From: Legionella nautarum
Lineage (GTDB): Bacteria > Pseudomonadota > Gammaproteobacteria > Legionellales > Legionellaceae
Direction of reading: 5' to 3'
Length of the DNA: 64,000 bases
Assembly: GCF_001467895.1 (NCBI RefSeq)
Contig: NZ_LNYO01000002.1
Span: 1 to 64,000, forward strand
Position numbers and translations under genes: made by a program. Below, piece after piece: positions 33,815-42,396 of this stretch (positions within the stretch are counted from its first letter, which is position 1; each line of letters begins with the position of its first letter). Under the pieces are notes generated by a model. It was not told the origin of the DNA. It searched no databases and saw only the letters and a list, made by a program, of their open reading frames with translations.

Positions 33815-35167
33815 TTAAATATAAGCCCCTAAGCTGGGCGAATTATTAACTTGGTGTTGATAACCACGATCATCATAAAGTAATGCGGCTTTTAATTGTG
33901 CAGCTAGATCTTTAGCAAAGGGTTCTATAAGTTTTGGGTTGGAGTCCAATTTAAATTTTCTATGTTCCTCTGCAAAATCGTCAATCAACTTAGAGAGTCT
34001 TAATTTGAGTGAACTTTGCTTAGGAATAAAAAAATCAGCTTCTACTGTCGTACATTTAGGAAATGTAGTAGGGCGTGTTTGGTTTGTTTGGTAAAAATCG
34101 AGTGATAAAGTCTTTATTACTGCCGTTTTAAAGGCATCATTATCAGGCTTTATCTTCGCACGTAAACTGACAAATCCTTTAGGCGCCCTTCCCGCATCCA
34201 TAGCTAATCGTTGGGCTGTGATGGATTGTTTGTTTTGAGTAGAAAGATAACAGGCTTGACCCGTTTTTTCTCTTAATTGGACAACTAAGTCATTATAAGT
34301 TGGGGTATTTAAAGCACCTTCTAAACGGGCCTCCAAAACATGCCTTAAATGGGTATCCAACGCATCTTTTAAATAAGGTAAAACTTGATCCAAACTAGAA
34401 GAAGAAGAGGCGCGATGAAGGCATAAACGTTCTACCTGGAAAAAAGCACGAAGATGAAAGGATTGTTGCTCATCTATAAATTCCATTTTAGGAAGCTGGC
34501 TCTGTCGTTCGTAATTATCTATTGCACTCTCTAAAGAGTCAGCATTCGCAAAATCATCTGATAATAATGCTTTAATGCTAGTTCTTAAATATTGAACTAA
34601 AGCGTCCGCTTGCTTAAATTCATCATTTGTCTCCTCTAGATACTTTTGATAGCCCTTATCCAATTGTTCAAGCATCTGCCTTAATAATAAAATTTGTTCA
34701 TTCTTAATCGGATGAAACGTGATTTGCTGTTGAGTAGTGAGAGAAGTTAATATAGCTTGTTGAGTATACCAAGGACGATTACTGAATCGTTCAACAGCTT
34801 CTATATTAAACTGTTCCATCACTTCATACACGGAGGTCATCCGCCAAAGTTCGGGGGTACTTTGCTCTGTAATTAATGACTCAAGTTGGATACTTTTGAG
34901 CGCTTTTAAAGTTTTTGGGGGTCTCAGTTTCACCGAGTAACCCGTTTCTTCTATCTCGGAATCGGTTGTCGATGATAACTGCTCCATTTCTTTTTCTTTC
35001 CCTTTATTTTTTTTCTTGTTCTCTAAATGATCAGTTTCTGAGTGATTTTTTGCTAATTTACTGTAAGAAGTAGAGCGTTCATTTTTGGGTTTGAGAAGAT
35101 TAAAAATTCCACGAAAACTATTCCCTATAAAATGTTTTTTTCCTTTGTGTTCGGTTTTTGCTTGCAT
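33815..35167 (-). CDS. Unknown hydrophilic protein, 450 residues; effector-like
   Basis: The N-terminus is very basic (residues 1-60, rich in Lys/Asn/Ser), followed by an acidic stretch (EQLSSTTDSEIEETG) and a long predicted helical region. A serine run (ASSSSSLD) is near residue 250. There is no signal peptide, membrane segment or known catalytic motif. Size, solubility and isolation resemble Dot/Icm substrates, which is only inference. AAGGAAT precedes the ATG. The 196 bases upstream are extremely AT-rich, with T7-T11 runs. Confidence 0.5.
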   Translation of the reverse strand: MQAKTEHKGKKHFIGNSFRGIFNLLKPKNERSTSYSKLAKNHSETDHLENKKKNKGKEKEMEQLSSTTDSEIEETGYSVKLRPPKTLKALKSIQLESLITEQSTPELWRMTSVYEVMEQFNIEAVERFSNRPWYTQQAILTSLTTQQQITFHPIKNEQILLLRQMLEQLDKGYQKYLEETNDEFKQADALVQYLRTSIKALLSDDFANADSLESAIDNYERQSQLPKMEFIDEQQSFHLRAFFQVERLCLHRASSSSSLDQVLPYLKDALDTHLRHVLEARLEGALNTPTYNDLVVQLREKTGQACYLSTQNKQSITAQRLAMDAGRAPKGFVSLRAKIKPDNDAFKTAVIKTLSLDFYQTNQTRPTTFPKCTTVEADFFIPKQSSLKLRLSKLIDDFAEEHRKFKLDSNPKLIEPFAKDLAAQLKAALLYDDRGYQHQVNNSPSLGAYI

Positions 35168-35363
35168 AATTGGTATTCCTTATCTCATCCTGTTTAAAAT
35201 CCAACCAAAATTGTAATTTAAATTAACTTTGTGGTCAAATAAAAACTTTTGGATTTGGATTAAAATGAGGAGCTAATAAAGAAAAAAATGATAATTTTCA
35301 GTAACAAAAATGCATAAATTTTTTTGCTTTTTTTTTTTAATTTAATTCTTTTTTTGGAAATGC

Positions 35364-35633
35364 TTAAGATAGCTGGTTTGAATTGCTATTTTGAGTCAAA
35401 AAACGAAGGAAAATACACAATACAGACATTAAAATGTTAGTTGCATCATGAGTTCTAATGCGAAAATCTATTTCGCGATTTTCATATGTTTTTGAACAAC
35501 GCTGTGCTAATACAGCCAGATTTCTGCATACGACAGAATAGCGGGAAAATTCAGCAGGTATTTCACAGCGTGGATGATTCTTTAAGCGATTTCTTTCGCG
35601 GCTTTCTTGGCAGACTTTTGGTGTTGTTTCCAC
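35364..35633 (-). CDS. Small ORF overlapping the RHH-like gene; start uncertain
   Basis: An 89-codon frame from a GTG at 35633 that overlaps the upstream small gene by 52 bases. Its second half (IPAEFSRYSVVCRNLAVLAQ then KTYENREIDFRIRTHDATNI) has convincing protein character, while the first 20 residues look like out-of-frame sequence. There is no start codon after the upstream stop, so either this is reached by frameshift or a -1 event from the upstream gene, or the gene has lost its start. The function is unknown. Confidence 0.35.
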   Translation of the reverse strand: METTPKVCQESRERNRLKNHPRCEIPAEFSRYSVVCRNLAVLAQRCSKTYENREIDFRIRTHDATNILMSVLCIFLRFLTQNSNSNQLS

Positions 35634-35800
35634 TCTTTATCTTTAGCGAAGACAAAATAAGCAGCTTCTTCGATGAAAAAACCGACGTCATCAATTTTAG
35701 CCCAAGCGCAATATTGTTCAATTTGCTTCAGAATATCGATGCTGATTTCAGCTTTAATTTTTTCTTTCTTATTAGAACGACTACCATTAATAATGGCCAT
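35582..35800 (-). CDS. Small ribbon-helix-helix-like protein
   Basis: A 72-residue protein. KEKIKAEISIDILKQIEQYC (residues 12-31) fits the strand-helix start of a ribbon-helix-helix DNA-binding fold, followed by IDDVGFFIEEAAYFVFAKDK and a lysine-rich tail. Small proteins of this kind accompany mobile elements, plasmid partition or toxin-antitoxin loci. No toxin partner is clear; the overlapping downstream frame is the only candidate. AGAAAGAA precedes the ATG. Confidence 0.5.
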   Translation of the reverse strand: MAIINGSRSNKKEKIKAEISIDILKQIEQYCAWAKIDDVGFFIEEAAYFVFAKDKEWKQHQKSAKKAAKEIA

Positions 35801-36159
35801 AGTTTCTTTCTCCAGTTATATTTTTTGCGAAAAAAATACTAACAGACTCTGCGCAAGAATGAAATCAAAACTTAGTGAGCCCCTATTTTTGAGCGCTCAT
35901 TCATTGTCATCCCCTGCCTTCGCCTTCTAATTAGCCTTAAGTTTTACTGGACTAAGCAAACTCTATTTGCCGCGGCTTGTGTGGCATCCATAAGATGCTC
36001 CTTCATCGCCCTAAACAACTGGATACTGCGGACAAGCCGCAGTATGTTATGCTTTTTAATTATCAAATCAAACTTAAGACTAATTTGAAGATCTTCGCAG
36101 GGGTGGCAGCAGCGTCGCTGGGCTACCTTAAATCCCGAACTGATTCAATGAGAAATTGT
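35801..36159 (+). other. 359-base spacer with a perfect hairpin
   Basis: No supported gene. At 36023-36045 ATACTGCGG and CCGCAGTAT form a perfect 9-base stem with a 5-base loop, followed 8 bases later by TTTTT, which may be a terminator. A 79-codon + frame across it overlaps the next gene and looks spurious. Confidence 0.4.
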
Positions 36160-37365
36160 TTAGCAGCCATGAGTTTGCTGCTCGGATTGTTTCTGTGCTT
36201 CCAACAGCTCCAATAAGGGATTTACAGTATCTGCATATTGTTCATATAAACTTGGATTCAGCGAAAAATCTTTTGCACGCAACAATAACAAAGTTGCCGC
36301 TGCAAGTTTAGCTTTTATTTCCTGAATGGTCGTCTCGCTATTGCTACTCTGCATTGTTAGCTTATTTAGCTGAGTTAGAATTTGCTTTCTTAGCATTTTT
36401 TTAATCTGCGCCTCATCGAAATATTCGGGTGGGCTTTCATCATAGGGATTTTTTAATTGAGACTCTGGTACTTTGCTCATATCATCGATGAGACGCATTA
36501 ACATGATTTTGAACAGTGCCTTAGCCAAATCTGCGGAGTCGAGTTCATTGAGTCCTGCAATCTGGGCGGACCAATCTTTCCCTTGAAATCCTAAAGTATG
36601 AACAGAAGTTTGAGAAATTAAACCAAGGTAGGGTGGACAATAAGTAAAAAGTAAGTATTTGGCAAAAGCATGATAGCCTGAATAGTCGATGTCCAAACCG
36701 AGCGGAGCAAGAATCGTACTGCCTTCCTTGCAATGATTTTCATGACCATGATCGGCATCATTGACCGAAGGACGGGCAATATCGTGAAATAACAGGGCTA
36801 GAATATCAGCTAAAGACATCTGCAACATAAAGCTAATTTTAGCCGCTTGGAGGGCATGTTGTTTTTCAGTTACATTTTCTTGATCTTTAGTTTTTTCATA
36901 GGGTTTTTGCGCTAAATCGTTATCTAAAACATCATAGAGCAGATGGATATAGCAATTTATTTCTGTCGTCAGTGGAGCAAATAGCCCGAGTTGTTTTGGG
37001 GTTAAGAGTTCTGTTTCCGTGGTTTCATGCCTCTCTTTCTCATCACTCTCTTCTATTTCCGTCAAACTAGTTAAAGAAATTTTCGCGTCAGCTAATTTTT
37101 GTACTAAGAATTGTGCAGCCGCAATATCCATGGCGGGAGGATTTTTGCCAAAAAGTTCGGCGATAAACTCTAACATAGTGTATTCTTTTAATTCTTTGTC
37201 TTTAAAAAAGCCTTTTTCTTGTAGTTTTACTAACATCTCAATAAAGCCTGGTATCTCATCGATAAAAGATTGTAAAGTTACTTTTTCTAACACTAATAAA
37301 TTTTGTGAAATGGGCGTAAAAAAAGCGGTGGGTGTGGTAAAAACTGAATCTTTTCGAGTAGCCAT
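36160..37365 (-). CDS. HD-domain protein (PhnZ/MIOX-like HD fold), unknown substrate
   Basis: In this 401-residue protein, residues about 165-260 match an HD domain: KQHALQAAKISF (His170), LADILALLFHDIARP (His194-Asp195) and DADHGHENH (His206, His208) followed by GSTILAPLGL. The QHALQAA / HDI / H--GA--L spacing is close to HD-fold oxygenases and phosphohydrolases of the PhnZ/inositol-oxygenase type. N-terminal (1-160) and C-terminal (270-401) regions are unrecognised. There is no secretion signal. It is divergent from the DXD-glycosyltransferase-like gene. It may be an effector with nucleotide or small-molecule activity; this is inference. Confidence 0.6.
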   Translation of the reverse strand: MATRKDSVFTTPTAFFTPISQNLLVLEKVTLQSFIDEIPGFIEMLVKLQEKGFFKDKELKEYTMLEFIAELFGKNPPAMDIAAAQFLVQKLADAKISLTSLTEIEESDEKERHETTETELLTPKQLGLFAPLTTEINCYIHLLYDVLDNDLAQKPYEKTKDQENVTEKQHALQAAKISFMLQMSLADILALLFHDIARPSVNDADHGHENHCKEGSTILAPLGLDIDYSGYHAFAKYLLFTYCPPYLGLISQTSVHTLGFQGKDWSAQIAGLNELDSADLAKALFKIMLMRLIDDMSKVPESQLKNPYDESPPEYFDEAQIKKMLRKQILTQLNKLTMQSSNSETTIQEIKAKLAAATLLLLRAKDFSLNPSLYEQYADTVNPLLELLEAQKQSEQQTHGC

Positions 37366-37481
37366 GATTTTTCCTTTTTTAATAAGCTTTGCTTCAATGC
37401 AACAACTCCATTGATGGTCTAATATTACAGAGGATGTTTTAGCAAAGTCGAGAGTTAAAACGCCATTAGTGTGGAAGAGAT

Positions 37482-38297
37482 ATGCCTATTAACTTGACTA
37501 AACATTCAAAAATATGGATACATCCTAATGGTTTTCTTCCGCAAAAAGTAGTTAATCGTTTGATCTTTCAACGGAAGGTAAGACCTAGGGATTCTTTGAC
37601 TTTTTTTATTAATCAAGCCTGCGTTAACAAAGAAGAGCTTAAGATTGAACAATTAAAGAAACATGGAATTAAAATTAAAATCATTGAAGACTGTTTAACT
37701 GAAACCTTTGATGATGACTTTCTCATTAGTTTTGCGAAAAAAGTCATGCAAAGGGTCTCTGAAACACAAAATATTCGGGATACAGTCTACGCAACCGATA
37801 TCTTAAGGCTTATGAAAATGGTTCAGCGAGAAGGGTTGTATTCTGATAATGATGTTTTGTTTCTCAATTTTAATAAAAGTTCTGAAATAATGAAAAAATA
37901 TCTGTTTGGCTGCCATGCTCACGGAATGCCCGATATCCATATTTTTGGTATTGATTTAAATTATTGTGATGACTTTTATCGCGGATTAATTGCTAAAATC
38001 AAAGAAATGTGCGGCGATCCGCCTTATCCAGACGATGAGGCATGTGCTATCCCTGGACTTGCATTTATTCCCGATAACATCAATCTCCTTGCTTATGGCC
38101 ATTTGGCTTTTAAAGCAACAAGCGACAATGTGGTATCAGGGAAAGAAAATGATCAAAATGGAATTGAGATGATTTATAACCCTGAAGGCCAGGATTTGTT
38201 TTTAGAAGAAGTAAAGCTGGCCTTAAAAGAGGGTTGTGTAAAAAAGGTTCGGCTCTGTACGCTTCTTAAAGGGTCTGGAGACGATTCTAAGGCCTAG
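37482..38297 (+). CDS. DXD-type glycosyltransferase-like protein
   Basis: In this 271-residue protein, VYATDILRLMKMVQREGLYS (residues 102-121) followed by DNDVLFLN is the pattern of the GT-A 'sugar-binding region containing DXD' found in GT32 enzymes and in large clostridial-toxin-like glucosyltransferases. Asp122-Asn123-Asp124 would bind Mn2+ and UDP-sugar. There is no membrane segment or signal peptide. Several Legionella effectors are DXD glucosyltransferases acting on host proteins, so an effector role is plausible but unproven. A fragment of repeat A begins 7 bases after the stop. Confidence 0.65.
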   Translation: MPINLTKHSKIWIHPNGFLPQKVVNRLIFQRKVRPRDSLTFFINQACVNKEELKIEQLKKHGIKIKIIEDCLTETFDDDFLISFAKKVMQRVSETQNIRDTVYATDILRLMKMVQREGLYSDNDVLFLNFNKSSEIMKKYLFGCHAHGMPDIHIFGIDLNYCDDFYRGLIAKIKEMCGDPPYPDDEACAIPGLAFIPDNINLLAYGHLAFKATSDNVVSGKENDQNGIEMIYNPEGQDLFLEEVKLALKEGCVKKVRLCTLLKGSGDDSKA

Positions 38298-38303
38298 GCT
38301 CGG

Positions 38304-38373
38304 TTTATCCCGTTCACACTGAGGAAGCGCGCAGCGCTGTCTCGAAGTGTCGCAAAAGGCCCCCGTTCGAGAT
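38304..38373 (+). repeat. Dispersed repeat family A, fragment
   Basis: About 70 bases (GTTTATCCCGTTCACACTGA onward, with GCGCGCAGCGC) that match the middle of copy 1 at 23024-23090 in the same orientation. Both outer ends are missing. It occupies the spacer between the convergent glycosyltransferase-like and carB genes. Confidence 0.75.
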
Positions 38374-38388
38374 AGACCAAGGCCCAAC

Positions 38389-41300
38389 CTACGCTGTTAA
38401 TAAAAAAACTAACAGCGCTTTTTGTACATGCAATCTATTTTCACTTTGTGCAAAAATTGCTGAAGCAGGTTCATCCGGCAACGTTAAGGACACTTCTTTC
38501 CCCCGCTCCATCGGCATGCAATGCATGAAGATTGCCTCTGGTTTTGCATGAGCCATAAGCGTTTCATTCACTTGCAAGCCGGCAAACTGCCCTTCTGAAC
38601 GCTGATGTTCAAAGCCCATACTTGTCCATACATCCGTATAAACGGCCTGCGCATTATGGACTGCAGCTTGTGGGGTTGCATGATTGCCTATCATCTCCGC
38701 GAATTGATTCAAAGAACGTTCAAGAATTTTCGTGTTGGGTTGATGAGTTGGGGGGCAGCAATAATTGATTTTTATCCCTAGTTGCGGCGCTAAGGCTAAA
38801 AAAGTATTTAAAATGTTATTGCCATCACCAATATAAGCCAGGGTTAACCCTTCCAATTGACCAAAATATTCTTGTAAGCTAAGTAGATCCGCAAGAATTT
38901 GGCAGGGATGATACAGCGCTGATAATCCATTAATAATAGGAACCGTCGCATAACGAGCCATTTCCTCCAAGACTTCATCGTCATGAGTTCTTATCATAAC
39001 CGCATCACAATAGCCATTTAATACGCGAATGAAATCACGTGGCTCCTCTGATTTTCTGGTGCTACTTACCGACTCTATCGCAGTTCCACCCAAGCTCTGT
39101 ATCGCGCGGGTAAAGCTGAGCCTTGTACGAAAAGAGGGTTTTTCGAAAATCAAGGCTAAATTTTTATTGACCAATAAATGGCTAAATTTTTCAGGATTTT
39201 GTTTTAATTGAGCGGCCAATTGCAGAATGATTTTGATTTCTTTGGCACTTAATTCCAAACCCGTTAAAACATGGCGAATTTTGCTCGGATGTTTAATCTC
39301 TCGATAGAGCATTTGCAAGCAATCTAGCTTTTTGCTGCTAAGCATCGGAGAGGCATCCTGGTTAATTAAACTACGCACCACCATCACTGCCGCTTCACGA
39401 GTAGAAATATAAGGGAGGTTAGTTTGTAAGGCATAAGATAAATGCTCTCTCGCCCCATCGATTGCGATAACAAAATCAGGCGTTTTACCCGCTTCCAGTT
39501 GGGTAACCACAGTGAAGCCAGCTTGTTTTAAAGTGATGAGTAATTCATCATCAGCAGCGAGCCCCGACACTAAAACTTGCTTAGACTGACCAAGTCTGAA
39601 ATCATGCCCCGCGGCGATTTGCGCTTTCAAATAAGCTTCATAAGGGGTTTGTCCAATCCCCATGACTTCACCCGTTCCTTTCATTTCAGGACTAAGTATT
39701 GGCGATGAGGTTTGAAATTTTCGAAAAGGCAGCACAGCTTCCTTCACGCAATAATAAGGTAAAGAGATAGGACTTAAGCAGCGCTGTTCTTTGAGGGAAT
39801 GACCGAGCAGGCATTGTACGGCGATTTCAACAAGAGGAATGCCTGTCGCTTTACAAATAAAAGGTGTGGTTCTTGAAGCCCGTGGATTGACTTCAATCAA
39901 ATACACCTCAGAATCTTTTACCGCAAACTGCACATTCATGAGCCCTTTCAAGTTGAGAGCACGCGCCAGTTTTTTGGTTTGTTGATGAATGAGATTAATG
40001 ATTGCAGGAGAAAGACGATAAGGAGGGGTAATACAAGCAGAGTCTCCTGAGTGAACGCCGGCGGCTTCAATATGTTCGAGAACGGTTGGAATAAAGACCT
40101 CTTCTCCGTCTGAGACAGCATCCACATCCACTTCGATGGCGCCTGTAAGAAACTCTTCAATTAAAACCGCATGAGTTGTTATTTTAAAAAGTTCGCTGAG
40201 TTTTTCTTTGAGAATTTCTTTATCACCGACGATTTCCATTCCTCGTCCTCCAAGTACAAAAGAAGGGCGAATGATTAAGGGAAATTGGAGCTCTCCTAAA
40301 GTTGAATCTAGTTCTTCGATCTGATTAATCGCTCGATTTTTAGGTTGTTTCAAGTTTAAGCGCTGAACTAGATTACTGAAAAGATCGCGATCTTCGGTGA
40401 TATTGACAATCTCGCTGGTCAAACCTAAAAGAGGAACGCCGGCTTGATGAAGTGCATCAAGCAAATTTAAAGGAGTTTGGCCGCCGAATTGCAAAGCAAT
40501 GGCCTGGGGCTGTTCTTTTTCGATTAAATCCAGCACTTTCTCATAAGTAAGCGGCATGAAATAGAGTTTAGACGCCACATCATAATCGGTGGATACCGTT
40601 TCAGGATTGCAATTAACCATGATCGTTTCAAAGCCAGCGCCAGCAAAGGCTTGAATCGCTTTGACGCAAACATAGTCAAATTCAATACCCTGTCCGATGC
40701 GATTAGGGCCGCTTCCGAGAATCATAATCTTTGGTTTGTTGCTTAAATTTGACTCACAATGTTCTTGATAGGTGCTGTATAAATAAGCCGTTTCCGTTTT
40801 AAATTCGCCCGCACAACTGTCAACACATTTGTACACAGGATGAATATCCAATTGCTGTCGATATTGGCGAACGGCAGCCTCTGTGCTTTGAGTCAGCTTG
40901 GCGATACGCTGATCGGAAAAACCTTGTTTTTTTAATTTTAATAGCGTTGATGGCCCAAGATCATGCAGCGTTTTACCTTGCAGACCTTGCTCTAGCTCAA
41001 CGAGTGCTTTTATTTGCTGCAAAAACCAGGGGTCGATAAAGGAAGCGGCATAAATCTCATCGACAGTAAATCCACGACGAAAACTTTCAGCAACAAACCA
41101 AAGATGTTTAGCCGTATGACGCTTTAATTCCAATTTTAAGGTTTCATCATCTAATTCACTTAAGGCATCGAATCCAGAAGCATTGATTTCCAGGCTTAAA
41201 ATGGCATTTTGTAAACTTTCGGCGAAGGTTGAACCTATCGCCATCACTTCGCCGACAGAACGCATTTGCGGGCCTCGTGCTAAGCATTGAGCATTAAATT

Positions 41301-42396
41301 TCTCATCATGAAAACGTGGAATTTTCACGACGGTATAATCAATACTTGGCTCGAAAGAAGCAGGTAAAGCATCGGCTGTGATCTCATTGCGCAACTCATC
41401 GAGGGTATAACCAACAGCGAGTTTGGCGGCAATTTTAGCGATAGGAAAACCGGTTGCCTTCGACACTAAGGCTGAGGATCGGGAAACACGCGGGTTCATT
41501 TCAATGACCACCATTCGGCCAGTTCGCGGATGAATGGCAAATTGGACGTTACTGCCACCGGTATCCACCCCGACTGCACGCAGCACGGCAAAGGCAGCAT
41601 CCCGCATCGCTTGATATTCATCATCGGTCAAGGTTTGGATAGGAGCGACGGTGATCGAATCGCCGGTATGAATACCAAGAGGGTCCACATTTTCTACGCC
41701 GCAAACGACGATGCAATTGTCATTTTTATCACGCACTACTTCAAGCTCAAATTCTTTCCAACCAATGAGGGCTTCATCAATTGAAATTTCTGCATCGCCA
41801 GGCTGAGCGAAAGCCTGCTTGAAAATAGCAAGCGCTTCGTCTTTGTTATGAACAAGAGCAGCGCCCGAGCCACCCAAGGAGAATGAAGAGCGAATCATTA
41901 AAGGCAGACCCAAGTTTTGCATAATTTGTAGGGCCGATTCGAAGTTTTTTGCAGTCTGGCTTTTAGGAACATCTAAACCTATCTCGAGCATTTTCTGATG
42001 AAACAGCGCTCTATCCTCGGCCAGTCTAATTGACTCAATCGAGGCGCCAATCAGCTCGACCTCATAGTTCGCTAAAATGCCTTTTCGATGCAGATCCAAA
42101 GTGCAATTTAATGCGGTTTGCCCCCCTAAAGTTGCAATCAGTGCATCGGGGCGTTCTTTATCAATAATACTGCTGACATAGTCGCTAGTAATCGGTTCGA
42201 TATAAGTGGCATCAGCCAATTCAGCATCTGTCATGATCGTAGCTGGATTTGAATTAACGAGAATCACGCGATAACCTTCTTCTCGCAAGGCTTTTAAGGC
42301 TTGAGTACCGGAGTAATCAAATTCACAGGCTTGGCCAATATTAATGGGACCCGAGCCGATGACCAAAATGCTTTTAATTTGAGTATTTTTGGGCAT
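38389..42396 (-). CDS. carB: Carbamoyl-phosphate synthase large subunit fused to ornithine carbamoyltransferase (CarB-ArgF)
   Basis: One open frame of 1335 residues. Residues 1 to about 1036 are CarB: two ATP-grasp halves (VIGSGPINIGQACEFDYSG and ILGSGPNRIGQGIEFDYVC) and a terminal MGS-like domain. The last ~299 residues are an ornithine carbamoyltransferase: FEKPSFRTRLSF (carbamoyl-phosphate loop), HPCQILADLL, TDVWTSMG and FMHCMPMERGKEV (catalytic Cys). So the enzyme that makes carbamoyl phosphate is joined to one that uses it. The frame is open 43 codons earlier, but AGG 6 bases before the ATG at 42396 and the family N-terminus decide the start; it overlaps carA by 23 bases. Confidence 0.93.
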   Translation of the reverse strand: MPKNTQIKSILVIGSGPINIGQACEFDYSGTQALKALREEGYRVILVNSNPATIMTDAELADATYIEPITSDYVSSIIDKERPDALIATLGGQTALNCTLDLHRKGILANYEVELIGASIESIRLAEDRALFHQKMLEIGLDVPKSQTAKNFESALQIMQNLGLPLMIRSSFSLGGSGAALVHNKDEALAIFKQAFAQPGDAEISIDEALIGWKEFELEVVRDKNDNCIVVCGVENVDPLGIHTGDSITVAPIQTLTDDEYQAMRDAAFAVLRAVGVDTGGSNVQFAIHPRTGRMVVIEMNPRVSRSSALVSKATGFPIAKIAAKLAVGYTLDELRNEITADALPASFEPSIDYTVVKIPRFHDEKFNAQCLARGPQMRSVGEVMAIGSTFAESLQNAILSLEINASGFDALSELDDETLKLELKRHTAKHLWFVAESFRRGFTVDEIYAASFIDPWFLQQIKALVELEQGLQGKTLHDLGPSTLLKLKKQGFSDQRIAKLTQSTEAAVRQYRQQLDIHPVYKCVDSCAGEFKTETAYLYSTYQEHCESNLSNKPKIMILGSGPNRIGQGIEFDYVCVKAIQAFAGAGFETIMVNCNPETVSTDYDVASKLYFMPLTYEKVLDLIEKEQPQAIALQFGGQTPLNLLDALHQAGVPLLGLTSEIVNITEDRDLFSNLVQRLNLKQPKNRAINQIEELDSTLGELQFPLIIRPSFVLGGRGMEIVGDKEILKEKLSELFKITTHAVLIEEFLTGAIEVDVDAVSDGEEVFIPTVLEHIEAAGVHSGDSACITPPYRLSPAIINLIHQQTKKLARALNLKGLMNVQFAVKDSEVYLIEVNPRASRTTPFICKATGIPLVEIAVQCLLGHSLKEQRCLSPISLPYYCVKEAVLPFRKFQTSSPILSPEMKGTGEVMGIGQTPYEAYLKAQIAAGHDFRLGQSKQVLVSGLAADDELLITLKQAGFTVVTQLEAGKTPDFVIAIDGAREHLSYALQTNLPYISTREAAVMVVRSLINQDASPMLSSKKLDCLQMLYREIKHPSKIRHVLTGLELSAKEIKIILQLAAQLKQNPEKFSHLLVNKNLALIFEKPSFRTRLSFTRAIQSLGGTAIESVSSTRKSEEPRDFIRVLNGYCDAVMIRTHDDEVLEEMARYATVPIINGLSALYHPCQILADLLSLQEYFGQLEGLTLAYIGDGNNILNTFLALAPQLGIKINYCCPPTHQPNTKILERSLNQFAEMIGNHATPQAAVHNAQAVYTDVWTSMGFEHQRSEGQFAGLQVNETLMAHAKPEAIFMHCMPMERGKEVSLTLPDEPASAIFAQSENRLHVQKALLVFLLTA

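Noticed and set aside
35486-35842. 118-codon + strand frame over the RHH-like gene
   Set aside because: It is the antisense shadow of the better supported minus-strand small genes, with Phe/Ser-rich composition typical of reverse frames.
35977-36216. 79-codon + strand frame in the spacer before the HD gene
   Set aside because: It overlaps the 3' end of the HD-domain gene, runs through a perfect hairpin, lacks a ribosome binding site and has no family character.
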